Source: Bimuria novae-zelandiae CBS 107.79 (lineage: Eukaryota; Ascomycota; Dothideomycetes; Pleosporales; Didymosphaeriaceae). From it: DNA of 31,423 nucleotides. Numbering within the stretch: position 1 is the first letter of the stretch; each line of letters begins with the position of its first letter. Below are positions 21,516 to 31,423 of this stretch, piece after piece. Under the pieces are notes generated by a model that was given only the letters and a program-made list of their open reading frames with translations, had not been told where the DNA came from and did no database searches. The DNA is taken from positions 1 to 31,423 of the forward strand of contig ML976831.1 of assembly GCA_010015655.1 (NCBI GenBank), written 5' to 3'. The position numbers and the translations under genes are program-made.

Positions 21516-21579
21516 TGTTAAGATCTATTAAAATCTAATATAACGTAGAGCGGGGTATAGACACTTATTTATGTAACTA
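21516..21579 (+). repeat. First 64 bp of the 3' LTR of copy C
   Basis: TGTTAAGATCTATTAAAATC onward matches the start of B's LTR up to TTATGTAACTA, then the sequence switches to pogo transposase (minus strand). The preceding AGAGAGGGGAGCTAA is the polypurine tract. The rest of the LTR was not found in the window. Confidence 0.88.
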
Positions 21580-22707
21580 CCTCTACGCTGAGAGGCGGCA
21601 GCCATATACCCTTAAATCCCGCTTTAATATTAAATTTTGTAAAGGCCGTGTACCAGACGCGATAGAAAAGGTAACAGAAATCTTATTTAATAATAGAAAA
21701 GATACTCTGGCAATTATATATAAAGTTACTAAGCTCTATAGAGTACGCCATTAAGAGAGGCTTAAAAAGCGCGACGTTGAGTGGCTAAAGCGTATAGGTA
21801 CTATAGGGAGGTAGTATAGCGAGTAGGATTTAATTTTCGTTATAATATTTAATAAAATCCATTATAACGTGCGATCTGTAGCTATTAAGAATAAGTAGGT
21901 AATATAAGCGCTTTACCTTTACCTTTATCTCCTAATTAAACACCTGTTTAAGCCACGCAAGGCCTAAATCGTTATTAGTCTATTTACTTAGTAATAAAGT
22001 AAAGAAGGTTTTATAGATAGCTAGATTAAAGTCCTATAACTAGGTATCCTATATCTAGTCTAACGTAGCTTAGTAAATTAATACTAGCTATAAGGCTATG
22101 CTATTAGCGTAGATACACGTAACTATTATTATTTACTTATAATTACTATCCTAGATAACCTGCTAGCATTGCCCTGCCTTATATCGCCGCCATATAAAGA
22201 CTCTCTTTATTTTAGTAAATACCCTAATAAGGAAGCCCTTTTATCTATATTATAAATATTATAAGGCTTAATGTTATATTAGGCATTTTTATCGCTTAGT
22301 AGCTTAAAGAAAAGCTTATATTTAAAGGCTAAATTAGCGCGATAGTGCTAGGCGTTAATAAGGATAGTTTATTAATTTACGAGCTTAATGCTATTACGCT
22401 TAAGAACGTAATTTACCTAATTTATTCTTAGTTCCTTTCTAGCTATCTAAGCTATTAAATTTTTTATTATTTACTTTATAGAAGGTATTTCGCATACGTA
22501 AAGCTTATCTATATATTTTATAAGCTCTATTTCTATAGGTAGTTAAGAAGCTATATTTTTAAATTAGTATTCTATTGTGTACTCTAAATATTCTGCCACT
22601 TTTTAATAGCGTTATTTAATTAACGCCGTGTTTTTTTTAGCAAGTTACGTATAATTAGGTTTATTTTTAGACTTTAATAATTCTAAATCTGTAATCGCAG
22701 TATCCAT
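21580..22707 (-). pseudogene. Pogo/Fot1-type DDE transposase, C-terminally truncated
   Basis: ATG at 22707 gives MDTAITDLELLKSKNKPNYT, the pogo N-terminal helix-turn-helix start, then an IEYIDKL-type segment (ELIKYIDKLYVCEIP) of the second DNA-binding domain. The first catalytic Asp is intact in IDKKGFLI (codon 22245-22243). The second is Asn (LILNSYRSHVIMDFIKYY; codon 21886-21884) and the third is Asn (PLNVALFKPLLMAYS; codon 21778-21776). It ends inside the coding region at KAGFKGIWLPP, where it meets the cut LTR of copy C, so the basic tail and 3' terminal repeat are gone. It is a different copy from the 7208-9338 element. Confidence 0.85.
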
Positions 22708-22961
22708 ATTATATATAGTTATAGAAATATTATTTTTTAAAGCGTTATAGTAAATTTAGTAAAAGAGGGCGTTGTCTAAGACCGTGTGTTACTTAGTTAA
22801 TCACATTATTAGTACTTTACAAAACACTGTCACGACCCACTCTTAACGCTTATTAGGTAATCGCTTCCCCGGTTTTATAGTCGTATACCTAATTTTGTAC
22901 AGCCAACAATATAACTAAGGAAAATGTAGTAACTTTTCTTATTTTTTAAGTACTATAAGGT
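22708..22961. other. Gap between pogo and mariner remnants, no gene
   Basis: Should hold the 5' end of the pogo copy and the left end of the mariner copy. I could not identify terminal inverted repeats. The 22770-22880 part (GTCACGACCCAC and surroundings) keeps some CA/TG and looks less RIPed. Confidence 0.4.
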
Positions 22962-23980
22962 ATGCTAATTAATCCTAAGAGGCTTACTTAGTATAGACTA
23001 TAGCCCTTAATAGTATAGGTAATTATTAATTAAATAAAGGACGGGTAAAATAACTACGAAATTTATAAATTTTTTAAAGTGAACCCTAAAACTATATATA
23101 AATATTAACTTTATATAAAAGAGTTTAGTTAGGCATACCCTCTATAGTGTGTAAAAATTAGTCGCTTGTTATTACTATAGTAGCGCTATAAAGATACAAT
23201 TTTAGAGCTTTTACGGGGCTAACCTACGGCATATATTAATAAAATACTAGCCTTTTTATACGATAACTTTAATATACAGGCATTAGTAGCCACTATTACG
23301 AGAGCTCTTACTAGCATAAGGTAGAGTTAAAAAGCTATATTAAAAGCTACTAGAAAGCACTATAAAGACCTCTATTAGGTATTTTAGACGCGTTACTAAT
23401 AAATATATAAACTAGAGTAGGTTATCTACATCGATAAGAGTACTTATAATAAGAAGACTAGCAATAGAAAGTATGTCTAGTTAACTATAAATACGCTCGC
23501 TAACGTATAGTACTCTGCACGGCACTTAGAGTAATAGAGCTTACTCCTTACTATAAATATATATAGCTACGTTAACTATGTAATACTCTAGGGCGCAATT
23601 AACGTAGAGCTTTTAAAAAAAATTTAGCAAATAAAGTATTTCTTTATTATAATTTATAGCTAGGAGATTAATTAGTAATAGTCCTTAATAATACCTCTAT
23701 TTATAGGTTAAAAAGGATTATTTTATTATACGTAAAGGTAGGCATTATACTTAAATACTTGCTACTATACTTACTAGATTTTATTCTAATTAAGTAGACC
23801 TTTAAGGCGCTAAAGAACTAGATAAAAAGGCATTATAAATACGCTAATACTTATAAGGACTTTGCCTACTTTTTAGAGGAGGTAGTATAGTACGTGTGCT
23901 ATAACTAGGAGGTATCTACACAAGGATTCTTTAAGTTCTATAGGTGGGTGCTATAGGTTCTAGGTAAGACGCAACACTAG
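22962..23980 (+). pseudogene. Tc1/mariner-family transposase, RIP-inactivated
   Basis: From ATG at 22962 the frame passes LLRG-stop-PTAYINKILAFLY and ALVATITRALTSIR (helix-turn-helix region), then IYIDKSTYNKKTSNRKY, where the first catalytic Asp (codon 23433) remains. A frameshift occurs near the A8 run at 23615-23622. The second Asp is Asn (VIVLNNTSIYR, codon 23687), and the acidic residue of the SPDFNPIE motif is Lys (LLDFILIK, codon 23792). It then reads LKN-stop-IKRHYKYANTYKDFAYFLEEV and ends near TAG 23978-23980. Family assignment rests on motif order and spacing; terminal repeats not found. Confidence 0.82.
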
Positions 23981-26044
23981 AGGGTTAGTATTAGTAGTAA
24001 TATATAGAGGTGCCTAAATTATATCTATTATTATTAAGAAAAAGGATACAATAGCTGCATATAGTATAATTAATATTACTAAATTAATTACTATTATTTA
24101 TTTATAATAGCTATTATAGTAAAATAGTTATAGAGAGAGAAGCGTTAGCGGCATTAATAAAGTATAATATTTTAGGCAGGTCTTTACGCCTTTATAAGTA
24201 ACTTTATTATTAAGTAGACGTATACTTAGTTAAATTTTAATTAAAAAGCTAACTAAGTGGCCTGTGTACGGCGTATAGAAACTCTATATTAATAATACTA
24301 GCTTTTTTACTTAGTTACTTAACTCTCTTCCTACGTAACCTATTACGCTATTTCTACTTTTAATCCTTTCTATATACGCCTATAGCGTCCTCCTTATTGC
24401 TCTCTATAAGCTTATTATACTTAGATTACTACTAAATTACCATTTTATAGAGGCGCAGAATCAATAGCACTAGTAGCTTAAAATACTACTTTTATACTAC
24501 GTATAGTATCCCCGCGTTAGACAGGTCTATAAGCATATTAAGGTTAAGCTAGCTATATTTAATAATATTAAGGAGCACCTTTTTAACTTTATTTACTTTT
24601 TTAACTATTACTTACTCTTTTTATTAGTTAAAGAAGTATTAAGTTTAATAAGTAAGCTTTACTAAGTTTACGTAAGTTAGATCTTACTATACTAATACTA
24701 AAGAGCTCCCTAAGGTTATAATAAGCGTTTAAATAACTTACTACTAGCTAATAATTTAACTTGATACTAATTAACTTATAGAAAGTAAGCTAGTAGTAAT
24801 AACCTTTATAAAGTTATCTATATTAAGCTTAGATCTAGTACCTTTTTTAGCTAATTTTTACGCTGTCTTCTTCTTTATAACTCTCTCTATGGCTAGCGAG
24901 AGACTTAGACGTACATTATTATACGGCTTATTAACTATACACCTATCTTGTATTATATCGCGCGCCCATGTCGCCACTATAGTACTACTTACTAGGTAGT
25001 AATTCTTAAACTAATTAGGTTACCTAAGCGTACGTTTAACCCAGCATACGTATAGATAGTTACTATAGTAGGTATCCTGGCATCGTCATTTATCGCGGAT
25101 CGCGACTATAGGGTCCTTACTAACGATAGTATATGCGAGGACCTTTAGTAGGTCGTGTAGCTAGCAATAAGTTACGGTAAGTTATAGTAGAGAGCTCTAA
25201 GAGGAGTGCTATAAGTAAAATATCCTCTTATTACGCGTTTAACTATTTTCGCTAGTTTCTAGCTCTACTAGCATTAAATTAAAGTTAACGTAAATTATTT
25301 TAGTAATAAACTCCTCTTTTACCTTATACGCGGGCTTAATAACCTACTTAAAAATAATACTATTACTACGTTTAAGAGACTACGCAAGTCTCTATTGCTT
25401 AGGTACTTATAGTATATATATAACTACTATTAGCCTTTTTACTACTATTTTTATAGGCAGAATTAACTATATAAGATTTCTTATAACCTTGTCTATCTAC
25501 TAATAGAGCTCTACGTAAAAGTACGTATATATTCTTATTCTAGTATTAAACTTAGTTTTAACTTTCTTCTTGCGTAGGAATGCGCGCTAATAGTAAATAA
25601 TATATAATTTAACTTTATATAGTTTTAGTAATTTATTAAATACCCCTTTATTACGTATTTTATTAATTTTATTAATTTTATTAATTTTATAAATTTCTAG
25701 CTATGTTAGCGTCTTTACTTCGCCACGAATTAAGTTATTATTTAATACCCTTTTATTAAGTAATTACTTACGCTTGCTATTACCCTTATTAGCAATAATT
25801 TTATTAAATACCCCCTTATTAGGTAATTACTTATTTTCTAGTAATATTAGCCTTTAGGCTAACTAAAGCTCCTTATCCTTAGGATAATACTTATTAACGT
25901 ATATATTAACGCTATTATTATCCTCTATAGGTCTATACTCCTCTATGGATCCCTACTTCTCTATAGGCTTATTTATGCCTGTAAATTATAGGACGCGTAG
26001 AGGTGCCTTCTATAGGTCTGTTTTACGCCTCTTTAGAGGGTTGT
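23981..26044. other. Unassigned AT-rich RIPed stretch
   Basis: About 2 kb with RIP-type composition and no protein family that I recognise on either strand. Because RIP also removes TGA, a frame broken only by TAA/TAG is not evidence of coding here. A minus-strand frame from about 25960 to 24230 does give plausible basic stretches (for example DIIQDRCIVNKPYNNVRLSL), so a decayed transposon gene is possible. A degenerate TTTATTAAATACCCC/TTATTAGGTAATTACTTA motif recurs near 25630, 25738 and 25800. Confidence 0.45.
25657..25692 (+). repeat. 9-bp tandem repeat ATTTTATTA x4
   Basis: Three exact units and a fourth with one change at the end. Simple-sequence tract within the unassigned AT-rich stretch. 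Confidence 0.9.
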
Positions 26045-26496
26045 TGTTATGAGGCTCTCACACCTTATTCCGATCCGGGTTAGGGCGGTAAGGTATCGTG
26101 GTGCTTTACAGATTATTTAGTAGTACAAGTTAATGCGACACTTAGCGCGGCTAAATAATCCAATCTTATAATAAATAAGATAACTATTAGTCTGTATAGG
26201 AGAACGTACTCGCACAGAAGATATATAAGTTAACTACAAGGAAGGAAACAACAATAGGAAAGTCGCCACACTATATACTAGCCTATTCCTTCTTCGTAGT
26301 CCCGCTAAGGCCCTGTAGTCCCAGGGACTACGGTAGTCCTATAGGACTTCCCTTTATACGGGACTTTGTTACGTAACTACTAACTAAGCTACCCTGCGTC
26401 CCGTTAGGTCCTGTTAACTTTACTACTTTATTAATAATTACTCTCTTAGCGTAATTGTCTAGCTTCTTTATCCTTATAGGGTTCGTAGTCGTAACA
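26045..26496 (-). repeat. 3' LTR of copy D (about 452 bp)
   Basis: On the plus strand it starts TGTTATGAGG and ends CGTAGTCGTAACA, TG...CA ends. It is followed by CTATCCCCCTTTTT, the complement of a polypurine tract, which fixes the orientation. Contains palindromes GTAGTCCC-A-GGGACTAC (26315-26331) and AGTCCTATAGGACT (26335-26348). No second LTR copy is in the window, so the ends rest on motif and context. Confidence 0.82.
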
Positions 26497-26514
26497 CTAT
26501 CCCCCTTTTTAAGG
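26497..26514 (-). other. Polypurine tract of copy D
   Basis: Minus strand reads CCTTAAAAAGGGGGATAG directly before the LTR. Comparable to GGAGAAAGGGGATAA of copy A. Confidence 0.75.
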
Positions 26515-26644
26515 TTATTATCCTAATACCTTACTTTACTGTACTATACTATTAGTGCGTTAGTACTAATTACTATAAAGGTGCGTCCCCTTGCGTCTTA
26601 AGGCAGGCCGCAGCCTCTCCTTAATTCTCCTTGCCTTACTAACC

Positions 26645-27238
26645 ATGCCAAGAACCCCCTATTTGTCCCTAGCGACCCGTCGTGCTCGTGCGCAAAAAGT
26701 AGAAGCTTAAGACCTAGAAATAGCGTCTAGTTATAAGCGTTATTAAAAGAAGAAATTACGGTGTTTTATTAACGCTGCCTCTAGGCAGTATACGGGCTGT
26801 CTCGCTGCCTATGCTAAATATAGTCTATAGATTCCCAAGAAGGATTAGGAGCGTGTTTAAAAGGAGAAGCGTAAAAAGCGTCTTACCCTTTTTTAAGTAA
26901 AAAAGCGTTAAGCTTAGGCTACTCTTAAGACCGCGCGTCTCGAGCGAGAGTTAGCAAAGATAGAGGAGAAGGAGTATAACTATGTCTAGTATAACTTACG
27001 CGTTGCTAATGCGATTAAGGCGTTAGAGTAATAAGAGGAGAATTTAAAGGGTACTAGCTTTCATAAACTATTACTACATGCACCTCCATAGGCTAACTTA
27101 GGCTAGTTATAAAGTAACTTATTTATTTCTTTTAATCCTTTTATATCCTTTAACTTTTTTAAGTTCCTTGCTAATCCAGTCACGGCGCCTCTAGATATTC
27201 CTTGTAGAACCTCTCTAGCGCTGTCTTATAGTTCGTGA
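26645..27238 (+). pseudogene. Antisense accessory ORF of copy D: canonical Zn2Cys6 spacing plus coiled coil
   Basis: Opposite to D's pol. One frame from ATG (MPRTPYLSLATRRARAQKVEA) to TGA at 27236-27238, 197 codons, broken only by TAA/TAG. At 26732-26821 the Cys or TGY-to-TAY positions give C-X2-C-X6-C-X8-C-X2-C-X6-C, the exact fungal Zn(II)2Cys6 pattern; still Cys are the third (LRCFINAASRQ) and fifth (TGCLAAY), the other four are Tyr. Basic residues lie between the first cysteines (YKRY), as in zinc-cluster DNA-binding domains. A Lys/Arg/Glu coiled coil follows (KEKRKKRLTLF, TARLERELAKIEEKEYNY), then a Phe/Pro/Ser-rich tail (FISFNPFISFNFFKF). The last 59 bases overlap the end of pol. Regulator or chromatin-binding role is inference. 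Confidence 0.75.
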
Positions 27239-30200
27239 GGTTTTATACTAGTTTCTACGTATTATGGTTCTCTAGCCATCCTTCCCACTTTACCAGATAC
27301 TTGTACTAACGCCTGATTTTTTGTAGGTCCTTAATGGCTTCGACCTCGTACTCCTTATCTTCGAGTTTAAGCTAGGTTTCTAGTTTGGCGTCTAGTAGTG
27401 CTGGTTCTAATAATAACTTGTGGAAGACCGGGTGGATCCGTGTATCTATAGGTAGCTATAGTTTGAAATTAACCAGTCCCCTAACCTCTTAGATTTTAAA
27501 TAGTCCCTTTTAAAGGTTATCTAGTTTTTTACTTAGCCTTGTTATTTTAAGATTTTTTCGCGAGAGGAGGACTCTATCCCCCTCCTTAAAAGTTAGTTTT
27601 ATAATCCTTTTCTTATTCGCTTATCGCGCTGTTTATTTATTACGTCGCGTAATATTCTTATGCAGTGTTTTATATAGGTCCTGTATAAGTTTAGCCTTAT
27701 TAGCTACGTTCTTCGCAATGCTCTGGATGTCTAATAGATCCTGGTAAGTCGTTGGCTTACATCTATGGTTGGCGTAATATGGCAAGTACCCCGTAGTCGC
27801 CGATCTTGCGCTATTGTATGCCAGCTAGGCCGTTGGTAATAGCTTAACCTAGTTATCTTAAAGCTTATTTACATACATCCGGAGATACTATTCTAACGTT
27901 TAGTTTATTTGCTTAGTTTAGCTATCTATTTTAGGATAGAAGCTCGTCGTAAGCTTGTGCTTAATCCCTAATTTAGCTATAAACATGATCTAGTATAACG
28001 ATGTGAATATCTTGGCCCTGTCTATAATAAACTCGTTAGGTCGTCTAACCTGTGATATTAGTTCTTGTTTTACTATATAGGCTAGTTCTTCTGCTGATAT
28101 AGCTTCCCTAATTGGCATAAACCTTAACTCCTTAGTAAGTTAACAGATTATAACTAAGATTAAGTCGTAGGGATCCTTATTCCCTAGTGCTAGTGATGCT
28201 AGTAGCTTTACGATAAAGTCTATAGTCACGCTTAACCATGGTCTTAGGGGCGGCTATAGTGGTTATAAGAGGCTATAGGGCTTATGTATCTTAGGCTTAT
28301 TCTTATAACAGGCTAAATAGTTGCCTAAAACCTTCTATACTGCCTGGCGTAGCCTAGGGATAGCATATTCGTTCGCGATTCAATCGTCGTTTTAGCGATC
28401 CCTAGGTATCCCTAATCCTTATCTTTGTGTAGTTTTTTAATTAGTAGCGGAGCTATCTACTCGCTAATCTAGATATAGTTTTAATAGTCCCGTGCTGTTA
28501 ATTTCGTGGCTTAGTGGAGATTATACGCTTGGCAATCCTTATCCTTAAGCCTACTATAATTCTATATCTCTTCTATGGCTAGCCTATAATAGGTAAGATC
28601 CGCGCGCCGTGCTTCTAGTGCTAGCGTAAGCTATGTCTTATTATAGTAAAGGGTTCTATCTTTCGCGTAGGTTAAGATTATAATATAGTTACTACTATCG
28701 TCTTCTTCTATAAGATCTAAACGCCTACTAAGCGCGTCTACTGCGGCGTTTAAGTTGCCAGGTAAATAGGTAATGCGGAAGCCGAATTCTACCATCCATT
28801 TTAACTATCTAGCCTATTGTTAATTAAGCTTCTTTATAGTTATAAAGCGCGTAAGGTTAAGATAATCTAAAAAGACCTCTGTGTAGTGCTTTACTTCTTT
28901 AAGCTGCGCTTCCTATTACTTAAAATAGTTAATAATTACAAGTAACTCCTTATTATAAATCTTATAATTTAGTTCTGCTCCTAAGAGCTTACGTGCGTGA
29001 TAGAAGACGGGTTTCTATTTACTATTATTGCACTCTTGTAATAATATGGCCCCTAGCGCATAGTCTAATACATTCGTGTAGATGTAATGTCGCCGCTCTG
29101 GGTTATATATCTATAGTAGGGGTGCCGTTAGGAATAGGCGTTTAAGCTACTCGAAAGCCACTATTTCTACCTTTTACAGAGGTCGCCATTTCCCTATCTT
29201 TATAAGTTCCGTTAACGGAGCGGTTATCTTTAAGTAGTTCCTAATAAATTTGCGATAGAAGTTAGTAAAGCCTAAGAAAGACTAAATATCTTTTACTAAT
29301 TATAATAGTGGCCATTCTTCTATTATCGCGATCTTCTTTAGGTCTATCTTAACACCTTTTCGGGATATCACAAATCCTAAATATTCCGTCTTAGTAACAT
29401 GGAACTCGCACTTCTTGGGGTGTAGGAGTAATTAATACTCTTATAACTTTTATAGTACTTTACGTACATGTCCTTTGTGCTCTTCTAAGGTTCCGTGTAA
29501 GTATATTAAGATATTATCGAGGTACGCCGTGCAGAATACGTCTAAGTATTTATATAGTACTTAATTTATTAACTCCTAGAAGGTTACTAGTGCGTTGGTT
29601 AGCCCTATAGGCATAACTGTATACTTAAAAAGGCTATATCGTGTGCAGAACGCCGTTTTCCACTTGTGCCCTTTCGCAATTTGAATTCTATAGAATCTAT
29701 CCCAAACGTTGAATTTCGTGGAGTATTTAGCTCCTCGGAGTCTATCCATAAGCTTTGTTATTAGTGGTAATAGGTAGCGATTCTTAATCGTCACGGCGTT
29801 TAGCTATCTATAATCTATATAGAGTTGCAGCCTGCCGTCTTTTTTACGAATAAAGAGTATAGGGAAGGCCACAGGACTCTAACTAGGCCGCTATTTCCCT
29901 AAGCGTAGATTCTTCTATATTAGCTCTTTTAACTCTTTTTCTTATTTATAGGTGAGGGGCCTTAGGCGTTCTAGCCATAGCTTAGCTCCCTCTACTAGTG
30001 GTATCTCGTGATCCCACTCCTTATATTTAAGTAGGATAGTCTTGTCGTGTTCCTTAAATAGGTCTGCGAATTCCTTATATTCTTCCGACAGACTAGGGTT
30101 GTCTAGGACTATCTTAGTCTCCCGGACCTATATATAGTGCACCCGCCTTAGGTATTACTTTAAGATCCTATCTATCTTGCATACTAATATTTCTTATATT

Positions 30201-30690
30201 CTAGATAGTCGACTCCTTTTTCTTGCCTAAGGTTGGGGAGTTTCCCTCCTACTAGGGCTCGCCTAAGCCTTCGCTAGTAGGTCCTGGGGAAGGATCGTTC
30301 GTTTAATCCAGTCTATTTATAGATTATGTTATTCTAGTTATTTATATCTAACGATGGCTTCGATGTCTCCCATCTCCGCGATAGTGAAGACATGTTGGCT
30401 CTCTAGGCCTTCTATATTAACTTATACCGGCGCCGTCTTAAGGCGTAGCCAACCGTTATTATATCCTTATAATTAGGTCCCGTCTGCAAGTCCTATTTGT
30501 AGTAGTGTTTTCTTATTATAATATAGCATATTATACTTCTTAACTACTTGTGGGGCGATTAGACACGCGTCTGCCCCTAGGTTAATTAGTACTATAACAC
30601 AATGTCTATGCACTATAATATCTTTAATTAAGCGTTTCTCGATTCTGCGAGTGTCTACTTAATAAGCTATAATAATTATACTATTACTAG
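27180..30690 (-). pseudogene. pol: pol of copy D, RIPed
   Basis: Read right to left. Protease NLGADACLIAPQVV near 30540-30585 (DSGAD expected; Asp codon 30583-30581 now Asn). RT from about 29880, with the open piece 29794-29576 (MTIKNRYLLPLITKLMDRLR start). RT box YLDN at 29524-29513 (YLDD, one Asp lost). RNase H VLDYALGAILLQECNNSK near 29020-29075. Integrase PWLSVTIDFIVKLL near 28205-28245 keeps its first Asp (28220-28218). Chromodomain at about 27360-27190: EYEVEAIKDLQKIRR, then YKYLVKWEGWLENHNT with aromatic residues intact. Stop TGA at 27182-27180. The N-terminal boundary with gag is not resolved. Confidence 0.87.
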
Positions 30691-31423
30691 TGTGGCTTGT
30701 TGCCTAGTAACGATTTAGTTTTTTAAATTATTAAACCCTTTATTTAAGGTTTTAGGCCAACTGGCGTCGGCTTCCTTAATCTAGTCCTAGACCTTAGATA
30801 GCTTAAAGACTTCCTTAATTTAGTGCTACTTATATTGCTATTAATACAGGGCGTAAGTCTCTCTAATCTTATTAGATTCGTATACTCCTTGATTTCCATG
30901 TTGCGGGTAATTTAGAGTAAGGCATTCGTTCTAGGCTAATGCATTATGCCCTAGATAGCTATTTAAGGAGGCTACCTCTTCCTGCAGGCTTAGGTGTGCA
31001 AAGCACTATAAGTTATATTATTCTTACCTAATTAATAAGTAGTCTACGTCTCTTCTAAGCTACGTATTCCCTATTATCGTGCTAGTGTCGCGGGGGTCTA
31101 AGCCCTAAGGAAACTAGCCTGTTTCGAACTTCTACTACCTGTGTAGCTTATAGGTAATATTAAAACATTAATGCTAACTATTCTATTTATAGTGCTTAGC
31201 CTAATAGGCTAGAAAGTGCTTATAGTAATTATTAGGCACGCTGCACTAGCTCTGCTTTAGCCTATAGTGTTCTAAACCTCTTAGAAAATAGGAGGCCCTA
31301 ACTCTAGCCTTAGAGTGTTGTCGGCATCCTTTACGCGTGCATTGCCACTATTTAGCGTATTTATATCGTTCCTGTATCGTGATCTGGCGTAGGTATTGTT
31401 TTAGGCGCCCCTATAGTTTCTTT
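30691..31423 (-). pseudogene. gag: gag-like region of copy D, cut by window edge
   Basis: Upstream of the protease on the minus strand. Readable stretches include TRNMEIKEYTNLIRLERLTPCI near 30830-30910 in pieces and ARVRASYFLRGLEHYRLK near 31250-31310. No clear CCHC knuckle survives; NNITYSALHT near 31000-31025 may be near it. Assigned to gag by position. Confidence 0.5.

Larger units (their letters stand above)
16675..21579 (+). mobile_element. Ty3/gypsy chromovirus, copy C, 5' truncated and 3' LTR cut
   Basis: Starts without a 5' LTR at the base equivalent to A 1606, immediately after the last base of B's 3' LTR. Runs through the gag tail, pol and antisense ORF into only the first 64 bp of its 3' LTR (21516-21579). 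A separate 204-bp insertion splits its RT/RNase H region. The LTR fragment matches B's LTR, so B and C are one family. Confidence 0.88.
26045..31423 (-). mobile_element. Ty3/gypsy chromovirus, copy D, minus strand, 5' end outside window
   Basis: Downstream LTR at 26045-26496, polypurine tract beside it, convergent accessory ORF, then pol and gag read on the minus strand up to the window edge. Sequence and LTR differ clearly from A-C, so it is another family of the same type. RIP is moderate; long conserved motifs are still readable. Confidence 0.92.

Noticed and set aside
24230..25960. Long minus-strand frame broken only by TAA/TAG
   Set aside because: RIP converts TGA to TAA too, so lack of TGA is expected in any frame; no family motif found. 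Kept as an unassigned stretch, not a gene.
1..31423. Regional centromere
   Set aside because: RIPed AT-rich gypsy clusters form centromeres in some ascomycetes, but sequence alone cannot show it; CENP-A mapping would be needed.
1..31423. Starship-type element or host gene cluster
   Set aside because: No tyrosine recombinase captain, cargo gene or any cellular gene was recognised; every identifiable coding remnant is a gypsy, pogo or mariner gene.

Overview
This 31.4 kb window looks like a gene-free, transposon-packed AT-rich block from a filamentous ascomycete (Pezizomycotina). I found no host gene. Almost every reading frame that can be recognised is a transposon gene full of in-frame TAA/TAG. 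The lost codons are mainly Gln (CAA/CAG), Trp (TGG) and Cys (TGY to TAY, seen as Tyr). CpA and TpG are scarce and TpA is in excess on both strands, while CpG stays common. This is the signature of repeat-induced point mutation (RIP). The species cannot be named from the sequence.

Layout. (1) 1-6597: Ty3/gypsy chromovirus 'A', its first LTR cut by the window edge; it lies inside the C-terminal coding part of a pogo/Fot1-type transposase whose remnant continues at 6598-7001. (2) 7208-9338: a complete Fot1/pogo DNA transposon with perfect 49-bp terminal inverted repeats and TA target duplication but a RIP-killed transposase. (3) 9339-9925: unassigned leftovers, with a possible pogo tail and a weak tRNA-like segment. 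(4) 9926-16674: full-length gypsy element 'B'. (5) 16675-21579: gypsy element 'C', missing its 5' LTR and most of gag and joined directly to B's 3' LTR. C carries a 204-bp un-RIPed insertion (18710-18913) with a 5-bp target duplication that looks like a solo LTR packed with palindromes. (6) 21580-22707: truncated pogo transposase, minus strand. (7) 22962-23980: Tc1/mariner transposase remnant. (8) 23981-26044: degraded AT-rich sequence that I cannot assign. (9) 26045-31423: gypsy element 'D' on the minus strand, running off the right edge.

How the parts fit. In the gypsy elements gag (zinc knuckle) feeds pol (protease, RT, RNase H, integrase, chromodomain). Between pol and the 3' LTR all four elements carry an additional ORF in the opposite orientation. 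It has a Zn(II)2Cys6-like cysteine cluster followed by a charged coiled coil, and in A and D it overlaps the end of pol tail to tail. This antisense module is the most interesting recurring system in the window. A second point is that the primer-binding region after the A and B 5' LTRs lacks the usual TGG but is complementary to the LTR segment about 35 nt downstream of the TATA box, as expected for Tf1/sushi-type self-priming. All elements look inactive; copy A is the least damaged (YIDD and the integrase D, D, E survive).
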